Shown: positions 43,878 to 57,532, numbered from the stretch's first letter. The stretch is 64,000 nucleotides of DNA from Athripsodes cinereus (GCA_947579605.1 OX388320.1:3162001-3226000), one strand, 5' to 3'. Numbers and translations: made by a program. The notes: generated by a model from the sequence alone, not told the origin.

Positions 43878-46009
43878 TGGTCAAAAATTATCTAAATCTC
43901 TGAAATCAACCACTTCTGAAGCAAAATAAAACATCATTATATGCACGTGGCCAGGTTCAGACAATAAGTAATATCGACGGGGAACTGTCCCCATAGTACA
44001 TTTTGACGAGGAAGTAGAGAAAATTGGCCAGGTGACGCAGAAGACATTACTTAATTAACCGAATAAATGACAACTCTACAACCGTTCAACCGTAATACTC
44101 GACAAATCTATATTATAAAGGAGCCCTTGCATATTATGGTTATGCTCATACAAATATTATTATGGGAAACATGTATAAGAGCGATAATATAAATTGGAAG
44201 CTAATAACAAAACGCAGAGATATGGGTAGATCTCATATAAAACAGTCCGATAATATTTATTTCATCTAGGTGGGACTGTAGCACTGTAGGTAATCTAGAA
44301 GCTAGCTATTTTGCACTTAACTCAATTTCACACTAGATTTTATAAAAGTATTTAAACTAATAAATATAAGTAAATAACCTTTACAAATTCATTAAAAATG
44401 CTATTGTTTACAAGCGGTTTCGTAAAAAGTGCGCATAGTATTTTGTTATATTGGGGCGACTATAATTATCAATAACTGAGTAAACTTTAACATATTAAGG
44501 TGTGTATGTTTTCATTTTGCGGAATTTTTATGAACTTGATAAAAATTGAGGTGTTCGACTTTGGTAATACCTACATAGTATGTAATTATCATTGTGCCTA
44601 GTGAATACTATTATAATAATATGTAATACCGGTCCAACAATGAGGCATAGCCTGGGGCGTCTTTAGAGAGGAGACGCCAAATATTCACTGAAGAGTCCCG
44701 GAAAAGACACCCGTTAAGAAGTAACATAAAAGAATATTTGAGAAATCATATGCATCAAAAACCGTTGGTAGACAGACTAAATGTCGTAAGAATATTTATC
44801 AAATGTAATATAATGTGTGTATTGGCCGAAAGATCCTAAACTGACGAATAAATAGTCCAAACCAAAGTAGTGAGATAATTTAAAGAAAATATGGACTCTG
44901 AGTCTTAAGATGACTGCAGAAATCATTCATATGAATTACCATTTTTAAGATCACCGCAAAATAATACATGTGAAAAAATATTTCATGTTTCTGAAATACC
45001 CAAAAGATAAACAATGCCTATTCAAAAACCTAAATTCATGAACGTTTTAATTTTATTTTGAATATTTTTAAAAGAGTATACTACAATGCACTTCTGTTAC
45101 TTGATAGTATATAAATCGTTTTAACTTAATCCTAATTCAAATGTCTAATATAAAATACGTTTATGCAGTATCAATAATTACTATTAAAAATTGTATTCTA
45201 TCACTGTTTATTTTGAAGAACTCCATAATTTATTTATATAAAACTATTAAGAATGTCACCCTGCACTGAGATTGAAGAGATTTTTATATAATATAATATT
45301 GTGATATAAACTTGAGAGCTTTGCATACCCCACCTTCAAGTCTAGAGTACAAGTCTTAGTTAAATAAATATTTATGTATAAAACTGTTTCAAAATCGTGA
45401 TTAGACATTTTAAACTGTGTAAATCGTTACTATCTTCCGAGCTTCCTACATTTCGTAAATTATTTCTAAGATGTTCAAATTAATTTCGCGTTACACAAGG
45501 ACACGGGAAATATGAGTTATGTAACCATCACAATCATGATTTCATCCTACATTATTCTCTTGGACTTGTTGACCTTGAATCTGCCCTCTGAGCAGACAAC
45601 AATATTATCTATATATGTAATATATACACAAAATACACATACATACATACATTCAGAAAACATCAAACCAAATAATATAATCATAGGTCTCTCAACACAG
45701 CATCCATCCACCAATAATATTTACTCCATCCAAGTAACAAGCACCACAAACAAAACTTACATACCACAACACGTGCAAAGTGTAAAAGAAGACAGGCAAT
45801 CGTACGTAACAATTACAGGAGTATATAAGTTCGATTGACACCTTATCATTAGTGTTCTTATTTTATTTTATAATAGTGGGTAATTAATTTATCAAATTTG
45901 TATTGGTAGGTATGTACTATTATAGGTGGTTATTAATGCTTTTAATTTGATGTGTACTGCGCTATTATAAAAATTCTTGTTGGAAACAGCAATTACCTAT
46001 TTATTAAAC
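43878..46009. other. No supported gene
   Basis: AT-rich. The 108-codon frame at 45512-45838 (start MSYVTITIMISSYIILLDLL, then Thr/Asn/Ile-rich) has a hydrophobic start, but no domain, no splice borders and no coding-like base bias. Confidence 0.4.
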
Positions 46010-46800
46010 TTAACGTGAGCTCCCGTGGTAGTACTTTGCCACGGCTAGCTTGGGGGCCACGTTACAAGAAAAGTTCCTCTTAAGTAGGTGGGTACTAATA
46101 TACAAAATAAAAAAAATAATAATTATAATTATAAATACGATTTATTCAAGGGAATAAATTATATGCTTGGACCAATGCAAAATAAACACAAACAATAACA
46201 CTGACGTGTTCACACAATAAAAAAAAAAAACATGTAAGTACTATTATCATATAGTAATAGAATATAAGTAATGTACAAAAATTATAAATAAAAAAACAAT
46301 TACTTCTTCGTTGCGCTGGCTAACCGCGAGGGCGCGACCCTCAGCGATTGTGGTACAATTAACACAATGTCTATATATGTGTCACGAAGAATCCAGTTGC
46401 AGTGCACAAATATAGTTCCCGATGAACAACTTCACAATGGAATATTTTATCAATAGTCTATTAATCACTCGTCGAATATATGATATTGCAATCAAATTAA
46501 AAAAATAGTCTCAGATGATAATAATGAAATTCACTTTTCAATTTATTTCTCACTTTCGATGAATCACTTCTCACTTAGGTATTTGTATATCGTAAATACC
46601 TAGCAGACAAGGCGAGTACTATATCGGTGTTACGCGCACGGATGTTGAAAAACTTCTGAACTCTCGTCCTTGAACTGCGCTGGCTTATATAGTTCTCCGG
46701 GGCGGCAGACAGAGACAGAAATAAAATTGTTCTGTCTCCTTCTATGTCCTTGAACTTTTCTTCAATGGCAGTATAAAATAGGTATGTATTTTAAATTTGA
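46010..46800 (-). promoter_or_regulatory. TATA-bearing GC-richer block: LTR-like or promoter
   Basis: On the minus strand, GAACTATATAAGCCAGCG near 46685 is a good TATA box. About 30 bases on comes GAGTTCAGAAG, an initiator-like string. A leader with an AATAAA-like word (GAGAAATAAATTG near 46550) and a GC-rich CGCTGAGGGTCGCGCCCTCG near 46330 follow. A CCGTGG...CCACGG hairpin sits near 46026. The order could be U3-R-U5 of an LTR element, or a host promoter and 5' UTR. No second LTR, primer-binding site or ORF settles it. Confidence 0.35.
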
Positions 46801-49210
46801 TTGTTTTATCATAATATGAAGAATATTAAAATGATTAAAATACGATGTTTCTTCTTTCTTGAAGTTACAGCCGTTTTTCGGAAAATAATTATCAAACAAG
46901 ATTATTTACATACATTTGAATTATGGAACAAATACTTAACTTATCTTAACATGTGCAAAATTATTTACAATTAATTTTCACCTAGATATCTTCATCTCTA
47001 AACAACAATTTATTTAATTAAATACATTTTCATGTTCTTTTGATATACATAGGTATCGTAGGATTTTAAAACAATCGTTATTACTCTAAGATTATCATAA
47101 AGTTTGATCCTATACCTGCCGATACAATTAACTTAGCAACATCAATTTATAATTTACATACTCGATCTACTTTAAATATAAAACAAATCTCAATTGTAAC
47201 ATATCGTCATAATATATTATTGAAATCATTAAATATTATTAGTGTACACCTCTGTCTATCAACAAGCAATTATTTACATATCAAACATTATTTTTTCTTA
47301 TAATATCCAATTATTTACATATGTCCTTAATCAAATTTATAATTACAATTGTTGTTAAATATGCAAAACTTTCTTTATACCTATCTCAATGCCAGATATT
47401 AAGTCCAAATTATATTTTCCAATATAGTGACAATATCCCATAAGTCGTGTGACTTGATAGATATTTATTAGATACAATGAATCAGTGATACAATTAATCA
47501 TTGGATGAACACATCCATATAATTATAATAAAATTAATTCTTTCCGTACTAGTAAATATTAACTACCTACTATATTATTTACATTTTTACATATTTAAAC
47601 ATTTCTTTTACTCAATTATTTACTATATGCAATATTTACACAGGTTAGGTATATTTTAGGATCTCTCATAATGTATAATCACATACATCATATCAAAAAT
47701 AATACAAAATAAATTACAATTAAAATATTACTATACCTAGCGCGGACATTAGTCATTATTATTAAACAGGTGTAAAAACAAAACACTTTGTTAAACAAAA
47801 GGGAATATCATAAAGCCATTAAGATTTTTGTAGAAAAAGTTATAACAAAATAAAATTACCCAGCGGCTAAGTGAGTAGTCACCAGAACTCTCATTGTTAT
47901 ATGGGATAGTTATAATCCTGCCATTGTTTATTTAACTTTCACTAATACATACAATAGTATCTAAGTGCAGGTAGATATATAGGTACATAAAATAGATGCA
48001 TCAATATTTGGATATTTCTAGACTTTCTTGCGAACTCTATTATTTGAAATAAATATTCCCGTATCAACAAAACAATATTATATTCATCATAATGTTTTCC
48101 GTCATAATTAATTAGCAATGCATATCAAACTTAATGCTCACAGCAACGAATAAAAAGATATTCTGTTTGGCATATTGACGGCAATAGACAAGGAGATCTA
48201 TCAAAGCATTTAATTCTCTTACTCCTTTCAGGAGTACACAGCAGAAAAACCCCTCCTCCGTTTAGAGCAATTCTGCATTTATCAAGTCACTTTTCTGATG
48301 TCTTTTTCATAGGGACAGTTTGTTGTGATAGAAAATCACCTGTTCTAGATGCTAAAAAATAAAGGTGTCTGACATGGGCTTTCTGTAAACTCAGAAATTG
48401 TAATTGTTCAATTTGGCCAATTGTGAGACTTAATGATGCCGAAATATTAAATCTTAAATAGAATAGAATGTATGAAGATGCGTTTGAATATGACAATTAG
48501 AAGATCTATACGAGGAAAGAAAAGCATTGATATGAATGGAGGTAAAATTAGTTTCAATACATTTTTATGTGCGTCTGGGAAGATCCACATTCTGTATCAG
48601 ACAATATTCATGTTAAAGTAAAATTAATTAGTTAAAAATTAAGACCATCGATGGGTTAATTGAGAACACTGTTTATCGTAAGTCAGACTCTCGAATTCCA
48701 CTGACGACCTACATAACTCTTCTTTGCTATATTTTGAAAGTAAATATATAAATGTTTTGTGTCAATAATAAAACGGTATACAATGAAGATTACAGTACAG
48801 TAAAACTACAGCATGAAAGTAATGGCTTCTCTAGCTAATATTAGTCTATCTCGTTATCAATTTACACAAGTAGAGTATGCCAGCTAATTCATTAGGTTTA
48901 TTAAATACAATATAATGCATACATTTCTATTATCTTATTCTCAGATACATTTTGATAGATATAAATGTATCTATCTGTGCCTATCATTAAGGCATCTTTT
49001 ACAAGTGGAATAGCGAATAGTGGCTGTATGTAATGAGCATACAGGTTGTACTTTCTGAGCCATAAAATCCGTCCCCTAACCCCTTCCCGATCCCTTTGGA
49101 GTGTTAGGTGTGTGAATTGTAGTTTTTTTCATTTTTTTTTCAAACTAATTTGTGTGGCTATTTTTTATAATGTTTGTGTTTTTGTTATTATTATTTCTAT
49201 TTCTGTTTAG
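46801..49210. other. 2.4-kb very AT-rich stretch, no gene
   Basis: Contains a loose cluster of ATTATTTACA words (about 46898-47640). The frame at 48287-48496 (minus) is unrecognised. Confidence 0.45.
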
Positions 49211-49339
49211 TGTTAATGTGACGTGGTTAGATGGAAGAAATCACTATATAGTGATAATCTCGCCACTGCACATCATCACATTTTTTCTTGTGTATATTGC
49301 TTTATTTTATTTGTTATATGAATGATGATGTGCAAGAAG

Positions 49340-49366
<27 letters not shown>
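49211..49366 (+). repeat. LINE 3' UTR and tail
   Basis: GGTTAGATGGAAGAAATCAC, GTGATAATCTCGCCACTGCA, CATCATCAC, AATGATGATGTGCAAGAAGA and (AATA)n. Related pieces are at 1768-1820 (minus) and 60455-60510. The T-rich stretch upstream (49080-49210) may belong to the same UTR. Confidence 0.65.
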
Positions 49367-49370
<4 letters not shown>

Positions 49371-50098
49371 CGATGTATGGGATGGGTGACGCATGTAATA
49401 TTTTAAAGTTTTAGGTATTATAATTGATGTAACAAAATATTCTGGACATTACAAACATGATAAAGGATCTATTCATTCGTCTTTAATTGTTCTTCCAGTA
49501 AAAAAAGGATGTATATAAATATTCTCCATTTTTTGCCAATTCATCACCTCCTCCCACAATATTCTATTTTATTTAATATGTTACATTTATTTATTTATTT
49601 CCTTACTTAATTAATATAGCTTACTCTTTTGGTCTATATTTATAATTATTTTGATTTAAATTTAAATAATTACCTACTGATTCTTTCAATTAGACGCACC
49701 TATTTTTTTTATTATTTTATTTACTAACCAAGCAAAACATACAGGCACATATTACAAACTAGTGCATTACATCAATATTATTTGACCAATGAAGTCTACG
49801 TATATTATATTACAAGCATATCGGCAGGTTTACAAATCTATACAAAATGAAAATAAAACATGGAATGAGTTAGTTCTTCAAGTTAATTCAACACAACATT
49901 CTAGAACAAAAATAAGAACATGAACATACATTTAAAATTAATATTTGTCATTAATCATTTATTCTTTATAATTGTTATTTAATCTTTAGCTAAATAAAAA
50001 AAAAACATTTCTATTATTTATTATTCTTCTTATTTCATTTTACGGCAATGCACCCGCAATCGAGTGATTTATGATTATTTATTATTAGAATTTAATTT

Positions 50099-50473
50099 AA
50101 TTTATTTTTACATACATACATACCATCACGCCGCTTCCCTCGCGGGGTAGGCAGAAAGGATCGAGCGCCACTTCCTTCTATCCTTGCATACATCTTTTGA
50201 TTCCATCATGCATGCTCTCCTGTTCAATGTGCTCAACATGTGACCGTCCTGTAGGATTTGATTTAAATGATCTTGCCATTTAATCCTCGGACGTCCACGT
50301 CTCCGAGTACCATTCCTCTCAGCCAAATATATCTTCCTAGTCATTCTGTCCTCATTCATTCTTTCCACGTGCCCAAACCATCTTAACTTATTTACATTCA
50401 TCCTTGTTATTACACTAACTTTCATTCCACATTCCTTTCGTATATCACTGTTAGGCACTGTTCATTTATTTTT
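50099..50473 (-). mobile_element. L-A LINE stub with open frame (GTAT-tail subtype)
   Basis: The minus strand encodes about 105 L-A codons from NSDIRKECGMKV through NKLRWFGHVERMNEDRM, RGRPRIKWQDHLNQIL and RRKWRSILSAYPAREAA to a stop. A hairpin tail (CTACCCCGCGAGGGAAGCGG), GTGATGGTATG and (TATG)n follow. TTTATTTTTA occurs near both ends (about 50101 and 50464) and is a possible 10-bp TSD, but the word is AT-simple. 5'-truncated; the palm is absent. Confidence 0.82.
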
Positions 50474-51231
50474 AACTTTTAATTTATAGTTTATATCTAT
50501 TCTTGTTGTTGTTGTCGCTTCATATAAGTATTTAAGATCTGAAGGCACACTTTAAATTTTGTACCTGCAGCTTTCTAACTTATTTTTTCTGTCAAATTGT
50601 TAGTTTAATCATATCGCTTACACGACTGTAAAGGCTAACGTTGTGTGTGGTGATAAAATATTAAATAGTTATCGTTACTATGGTAACAGTGAATCGTAAA
50701 GGAGTGTCGACCAGACTGTGGATTTCTTTGTTAAACTAAAAAATTAAGCTTCGTATATTTTTTGAAAAATATGTTGATAGAGCAAAACCAGAGATTAAAT
50801 TTAATTCGATTCCCAGCATATTTTTTTAGTCACATTCAGTGTTCTTATATAGGTAATTACGATAATCTAAAAATAAAAACCGTAGATTCTGCAATTAATA
50901 ATAATAATCATGAAATTGTAATTTGTCACGGATCATTCTCTCGTCATGTCCAAACCACTTCTTAAACTCTACTGAAAGAAAAATAGCAGACTAAAATATT
51001 CATACATAGTTAGTTCACCAGACATAATATAATTACTGTATTATACAATGATGACAGTCATCTATGTATGGGTATTTATAAATATTTAAAAGATTTGCAT
51101 AATACGTAACAATATGATAAATGTGCTAACATATTTCATACATATCTACTGGAACCATGATAATTAGTAACAGTGATTGTGAAATAACAACTGCATGTGA
51201 AATAATGACAAATGATCACTTATACTACTGC

Positions 51232-51452
51232 TATACCATCACGGCATATTATACCACAAGTGAGGTAGCCAGCAGTACCTACAGTTGCATGTTATAAATT
51301 TGTAAGCTGTTCTCTCCGTGTCAACAAAAAACTTAAGACATTCAGTATGGGTGGCAGATCTCATCGCTGAATTAAAGATGAAAAAAAAAATTCTAACACC
51401 TATCTATTACAGGATACTCGAAAACTTACAGAAAAAGCGGAATACCTATTAA
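51232..51452 (-). mobile_element. Family A copy
   Basis: Reverse orientation: TATACCATCACGGCATATTA, ACAAGTGAGGTAGCCAGCAG, GTTCTCTCCGTGTCAAC, ACATTCAGTATGGGTGGC, CTCATCGCTGAATT and ACTCGAAAACTTACAG, in order. Confidence 0.82.
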
Positions 51453-51712
51453 GATCATTTAAACAATATTAAAACTTAATAAACAGCGCCTTCATTACAC
51501 AATATTGTAAAAAATAAACGTCATAATGCAAATCGTCCCACTGATTCTTAACATAATTATTACATATAGCGAGACAGTGTAATTGAAATGAAATGACAAG
51601 TTTTTTTATTTCCCTCCTAACAATACATCAAAATTAGACAGTTACCATGATCACACATTATCATGGGCATCACGTATCACTTTATCTTATTATCACACTA
51701 TATCATGGGCTC

Positions 51713-51982
51713 TCAATAATGGTCCCAGACGAGTAAACCAGGGACAACCCCCACAGGGACCAAACGTCGGATTCCATATCTGGCTGCCACTGGGCCCGTG
51801 TGACCGTGCATGTCACCAATTGATTCACGCAAGACAGGGAAATTACACCGTACCACTAGATTGCTCTGTGTCTGTTCTGGAATTTCTTCACTAATACTAT
51901 TTATTGATCTGGTGGTAGCTTTGTAGTAGTTTCTAAACATTATTACGAATGTTTGTAGTAAAAAAAACTTTACTACTACCAC
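51713..51982 (-). other. Coding-like open frame, unrecognised
   Basis: The minus-strand frame contains NLVVRCNFPVLRESIGDM, HGHTGPVAARYGIRRLV and ends PVGVVPGLLVWDHY. Composition is protein-like and GC is raised over about 170 bp (51715-51885). It might be an exon end or an old transposon ORF. No acceptor signal is convincing, and I do not recognise the family. Confidence 0.22.
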
Positions 51983-52431
51983 TCAAAAAATATTTTTCGA
52001 AGAAATAAATTCATTTCTTTTCAATACAAAAGACAAACTCATAGATAATAATATAATTCATTGACCTTGAAATAATTATTCCGTACATATCACAACTGAT
52101 AAAAAAAATATGAATATACGAGTACCTAACAAATAAGAAGTATTGTTATATTATTAGTGTGACTATTGTCCGACGTCGTGTGAATTATGTGAGTTGTGAA
52201 AAATAGCAGCGAGTATTATTTGCAGTCACGTCTATATACTTTATCTAATATCTATGTATGAATGTATTGTGTCTCTGTGTACGTGAGAAAATGTTATTGA
52301 TGAATTATCGACAAAATATATAAAATATATGTATTTAATCATGAGTATATAATACCTTAATTCATTACCTATACACAATGTAATCTACATAGGTATTAGG
52401 AACAAATTAGACAAATGACAATAAATAACAT

Positions 52432-52740
52432 CCCGTGGAGTCTCCGGTAAAAATGGGTCTCCCACTCTATTTTGTAATTTTTCGAGTATTCTGTAAAAGG
52501 CTGGTATTCGTAAAACATCACGTTTTAATAATTTAACATAATATTTAGTTCAGCGATGACGAATTCCGCCCATCCTGAAAACCTTTACTTTAATTGCAAC
52601 GGAGAGGACGAGTTGCATGTTTTTACAGGAAGTTGGAGTACCCGCCAAGGAATTGGACCCCAAGCCTTTTCCGTAAGTTTTCGAGTGTTCTGTAAAAGGC
52701 AGGTGTTCCAAAATAAAGACATTTTACAACTAAAATTCGG
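52432..52740 (+). mobile_element. Family A chimeric head-to-tail copy
   Basis: A family A unit (TCCCGTGGAGTCTCCGGTAA to GAGGACGAGTTGCATGTTT) switches at about 52630 into a second family A head (TGGAGTACCCGCCAAGG, CCGTAAGTTTTCGAGTGTTC, AAGGCAGGTG). The second unit's middle may resume at about 52882 (GATTTGCCACCCATTATGAA). Confidence 0.75.
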
Positions 52741-53271
52741 TGTTTTTTATTCCGTACTCACCACATCGTCTCTGTTTTTAGGTAGGTAATCAATAATCTG
52801 TTTATTTAAATTACACGCATATTTATCTAAAAGAATTTTACTTACTTTAGTATGAACTTCTAAATTGGTTTGAAAATTTGAGATTTGCCACCCATTATGA
52901 ATGTCTTAGGGTTTTTCACGGGCCTCGGTATTGTCGAGCTTGTCCCTCAGCATAATATGTACAAAAAATAAAGGAGAACTACGCAAAAACACTTTTACTA
53001 TACCGAGTTAGGTACACACTGTACAATGTACCTACTTTATATGTAGGGAAGATTCATTAGCGGTTTATGACGATGTTCAGCCAACAAACCAATGACTATC
53101 TAACTACAATAATAAACCGTAAACATATCACCTATTTTGTCACGACTTTTTAATAATTAAGTCGTCACACAATTTGGATTTTCACATATTAAAAACGGAA
53201 AACGCGGGGTAAAAAATCAACAAAGATGCGAATATAATAAATTTCATTTTATTAACAAATGTATCACATTA

Positions 53272-53341
53272 AACAAGCTGCATACTGGAGTGGCAAGGTC
53301 TGAAGTTCGGACCCGAAAAGTAAAGTAAGTAAGTAACAAGC
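53272..53341 (+). mobile_element. Minimal LINE-tail insertion with TSD
   Basis: AACAAGC at 53272-53278 and 53335-53341 brackets a 56-bp insert: TGCATACTGGAGTGGCAAGG, TCTGAAGTTCGGACCCG and AAAAGTAAAGTAAGTAAGT. The same tail, also TSD-flanked, is at 58809-58869. It is a severely 5'-truncated retroposon with an (AGTA)n end. Confidence 0.75.
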
Positions 53342-55290
53342 ATCAACTATGAATCAAATCGAAAAATGTATATGATTTTTATTCTGGTTGGCAGTATATC
53401 GTTTGCCTAATTTGATCTAAATGTGTTAACTAACAATCTAAAAACTCTTTAAAAACAGGCTAACAATCTAAAATATCAAATACCGTTGGCACGTTTAGTT
53501 ACCAAAAGACCCCTCCTGTATTATTATTATTATTATGGATGGTTTTATGGTCGGATATTGGTTACACAATCTTCAATCGGACGTTAATAATTGAAGAGAC
53601 GTCAATAAATTTAATATTATTACCTATATCTAACCATGACCATAAGGTATTATTAGCTGTGTAGCTTAGCTGGTATCAGTTACAGTTAGTTACAAAGGAA
53701 TTCCGTAGATTACTCGCTGAAACCAGATACACAATTGATATTAATGCAATATAGAATATTATCATTTATTAATACGCGCCCTTGAGGTGGTCTGAAAAAC
53801 CGCTAAACGACAATTCAATAGATACAATGTAAGCTTGTATAATTTTCTCAATAGGTTATGTGATTAAAACAAAAGTTATTGAAAATATAAAAAAAAAATC
53901 TGTTAATAAAATTAGATGTGAGATTTAGTCGATCACCTGATAAGTGATAATAACTCAATAGACTTCTAACAACAAGATTCTGGGTTCAAATTACGCAGAG
54001 AATTCACTCCAACTTATCCTTCTCTTCTACATATATTTATTTTATTACAATTAGGGTACCTACTAATGAATATTACATTTAATGTTAATATATGTTTAAT
54101 TTATTTTTTCCTTACTTAAACCAGTTAAGTATACCTAAATAAAAAAACAGGATAAAGAGTGACGTAAAAAGAGGCATCTAATTCAATTGCTGAAATGAAG
54201 AATTTTTCTAAATCGCTTTATTAATATAAATAAAACTGTATTTTTCATACATAATATTGTTAACAATCTATGAGAAAATTTGAAAAAAAAAATGCCTAAA
54301 AAGCGAGCATGCCAACCAAAAAAAAAATTTAAAAATGACAACTTAGAAAATTAAAAATTCGAAAGAGCTCGACTTGATGCATTCGTAAAATATAATATTC
54401 TTAAAAAAAAACGATTATCAGTCGTAATAGAGGTATAGTCAAATTCTTGTTTTATTCTCCCATTCAAGTTTGAAATGTGTACCTACAAAGGAATGATTTT
54501 AATAACCGCATACGGTAGCTTATTTAATATATAGCCTTGAATACTGAAGTATTGAGTCATTTAAACATATAAAACTGTTAAGGAGAAACTCCCGCAGTTA
54601 CGTACAATTAATTAATAAGGCTGTTGTTGTTTCTTTTTATTTCTTACTCCAGCCTTCAGATCACCTGCCAGCTTTTAACAAAGGTCATAATATTATTAAA
54701 ACATTTTACACGGTGATGCAATATTCCGAGTACTGCAAATAATCAATTATACCATGGTTGTCTGTATGGACAACGTAACATTTAAATTTTATTGGTTTAC
54801 TTCAAATTTGACGTATAAATTAAAACTGTGATAAAATGTATTCATTTATGGTATTTTCAATTTTTCATCACCTAAACTAACTTTCGTTCAATTCTGATTT
54901 GGGAATACTTTTTAGATTTTAGAATTTAATAAAATACAAATAAAGTCTCCCAACTAAGATTTATTTCATTCAATCATCCCAATACAGGTGCATTGTATCT
55001 AATGGGGCAGCAACACCAACACATTGTTAAATACCAGATATTGTATTATTTTCAAATGTGACCGTAATTTTTTTTTATGAATAAACAAATTTGAATTTGA
55101 ATCTTCTTACTTATAATCAGACAAGGATCAACTGCCGACCGAATTGCAAAAACACATAACACATTTGCATACCTATATTGAAATAAATGATGTCTAGTTT
55201 CAAAATAATCTACGAAAAATTGATTAATTAATCACTAATTATAATTTAATACGTGGTTACAAGGATTTAAAATTAAAATATTATATATAC
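53342..55290. other. No supported gene
   Basis: AT-rich, with an (ATT)n run near 53520-53535 and A-rich tracts near 54290 and 54400. Confidence 0.45.
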
Positions 55291-55553
55291 TATACCATCA
55301 CGGCATATCCCAAAAGAGGGGTAGTCAAAGGACTTACTGCAAAAAATAAACATGCAGATTGTGCTCTCCGTGCCAATAAAAAAATAAAAATCAGGATGGG
55401 TGACATGCCTCATCGCTGAATTGTAGATGTTAATTGTCTTTTACGTGAGGTTTTACGAACATTTACCTTTTACAGGACACTCAATAATTTACAGAAAAGA
55501 GTGAGACACCTATTATTTACTGGACTCCACGGAGTTGAAAAATAAAAATACTT
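55291..55553 (-). mobile_element. Family A full-length copy
   Basis: Reverse orientation with all blocks: TATACCATCACGGCATATCC, AGAGGGGTAGTC, GTGCTCTCCGTGCCAAT, TCAGGATGGGTGACATGCC, TTTTACAGGACACTCAATA and GAGTGAGACACCTATTATTT, ending ACTCCACGG. Confidence 0.85.
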
Positions 55554-56309
55554 GTGGAGTAATTAATTTTTTTGTGTACAAGGTAATGAATCAAAACCTA
55601 AACAATCCAAAAACAAGTTATGGTAAATTTTGAGAGTAAAATTGAAATATCTACGTGTATAAAATTGTATAAATATAATAGAGTAAAATACTAAAAATAC
55701 TGTTTTTATTTTATACTCGAATAGTGTTTGATTCTTGCATAAACATAGAATAAAAAACAGACATCTATCAAAAACAATCACAGAAAAAATACCTCAACAT
55801 AAGATACAATTTCACAGTCCAGCGATTAATATAAAGTGCCCACCGGACATATGGATGTGGAATGGACACAGCACGTCAAAAATAAAATAATACGTTAATT
55901 CCATTATTCAACAAATCAACAATGAATCAAAACATTATGCAACAGTGGTGTAACTAATTAATGATTACACAAATTTGTATTTTAATTAAGTAGTTTTGCC
56001 CGGCTTCTGATGAAAATATTTTAATTTATTTTGCATAGTAATTTTTATTATAAATAGCAGTAAATTTTTTTTGCAACTTCACATTTTTCACATCGTGATG
56101 GTAACATAATGTTTTATCTCCATCTTAATATCGGTACATTCAACAAATCGAAATGTTGAGTTTGGTCGTTACTGAAGTTGAGTAGATTCCCAAATAAATC
56201 ATCGTTAAATTCATATAATCTAAAATATATAATATGATATATATAATGTGTTTAGCTTTAAACCTGCCCAAAGAATGAGTCCTAGTATAGAGTGTATTAG
56301 TTATCATCA

Positions 56310-56790
56310 CCATCATGTTTTTTCCCTATCGGGTTAGGCAGACAGGATTCAGCGACAGTTACTCCTTATCCTTGCATACATTTTTCGTTTCTGTCACTAT
56401 CAAACAATGACTCATGCATACTCTCCTATTAAATTGCTCAACACCTGTCTGTTCTGTAGGATTTGGTTTATCATATGATCTTGCCATTTAATCCTCGGAT
56501 GACCATATCTTCGAACACCATTCCTCTCGGCCTTGCATATCTTCTTCATCGTTCTGTCCTCGTTCATTCTTTCCACGTACCCAGACAACCACAATTTATT
56601 CACTTTCATTCTTGTTATTATCCCAGACTATTCCACTCTCTTCACGTATGCCAGCATTTTTCAGATTTTAAAAGCACTATCTCTTTTCAGATACATTTAT
56701 ACGGCTTACATCCTTCTTCAGCCATGTCGACGTCTCATTTACATATATTAAAATTAGCCATTTTCCTCTGTATTTTCCAAATACAGTTTC
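56310..56790 (-). mobile_element. L-A LINE, decayed
   Basis: Minus strand: CCCGATAGGGAAAAAAC in the tail position, then VNKLWLSGYVERMNEDR, YGHPRIKWQDHMINQIL and an upstream RT segment (ACGTCGACATGGCTGAAG near 56730, compare the TWTWLKKDESG region of 8592-9218). Several frameshifts and a changed GRPR motif (GHPR) mark an old copy. Confidence 0.78.
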
Positions 56791-57141
56791 AATGAATGGC
56801 AAATACACAAATATGAGAACGGACACAAATATATATATATTGTTTATTTAGAAAACTCAATTAACAATATTAGGTACAGATAATCGTATCAGGAAATCCT
56901 GATGACACTAGTTTTTAGGCAAGCAACATTCGCTTCTGTCACGGAACTATTGTGCGTTCAAATAATACCTATCTACAAAATATAAAACAACAATACATAT
57001 ACTCGTATATATTATAGTAGGCATTAATATTATAAATACAAGTAGTTCATGTCCATATTACATACTTATATATTCATTTGTTCGTTCATGTATGAATTTT
57101 GAATTCTACCTCCTGAATTCATCAATATTTCATATTTTTCC

Positions 57142-57385
57142 TTCTCGAAGAGTGGTTAATAAAAAATTGCGTGATAGAGTGAGGAATGAGGATATTAGGA
57201 AAATGAGAGGATGCGAGAGGAGTATTGTGCATAAAATGCTTGTAAATAAGTTACGATGGTTTGGACATGTGGAGCGAATCGATGATGAGAGGATGACAAA
57301 TGACTAAGAGGGTTTATATATCTGAAAGAGGGAATGTTATAAAACGCGGTCGTCCAAGAACTACGTGGCTTGATCACAATAACGT
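57142..57385 (+). mobile_element. L-A LINE internal fragment
   Basis: Plus strand: RRVVNKKLRDRVRNEDIRKM, RGCERSIVHKM, NKLRWFGHVERIDDERM, then after a frameshift KRGRPRTTWLDH. It stops at LDH without the last 40 codons or tail, so both ends are truncated. This suggests later deletion rather than simple 5' truncation. Confidence 0.82.
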
Positions 57386-57532
57386 TATGGGTATGAAAAT
57401 AAATTAATATTTACGTATTTTGTATACACTATAATATAATTTTAGTAAAATACTATTGTTTTCACCACGCCATGCAAAACTATTTTGATAAAGGAAAATA
57501 TAATAATAATGTAGGAGCATACTACGCAACTA

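Noticed and set aside
45512..45838. 108-codon frame with a hydrophobic N-terminus that could suggest a secreted peptide
   Set aside because: Thr/Ile/Asn-rich from AT-rich repeats of ACATAC words; no promoter, splice or conservation evidence.
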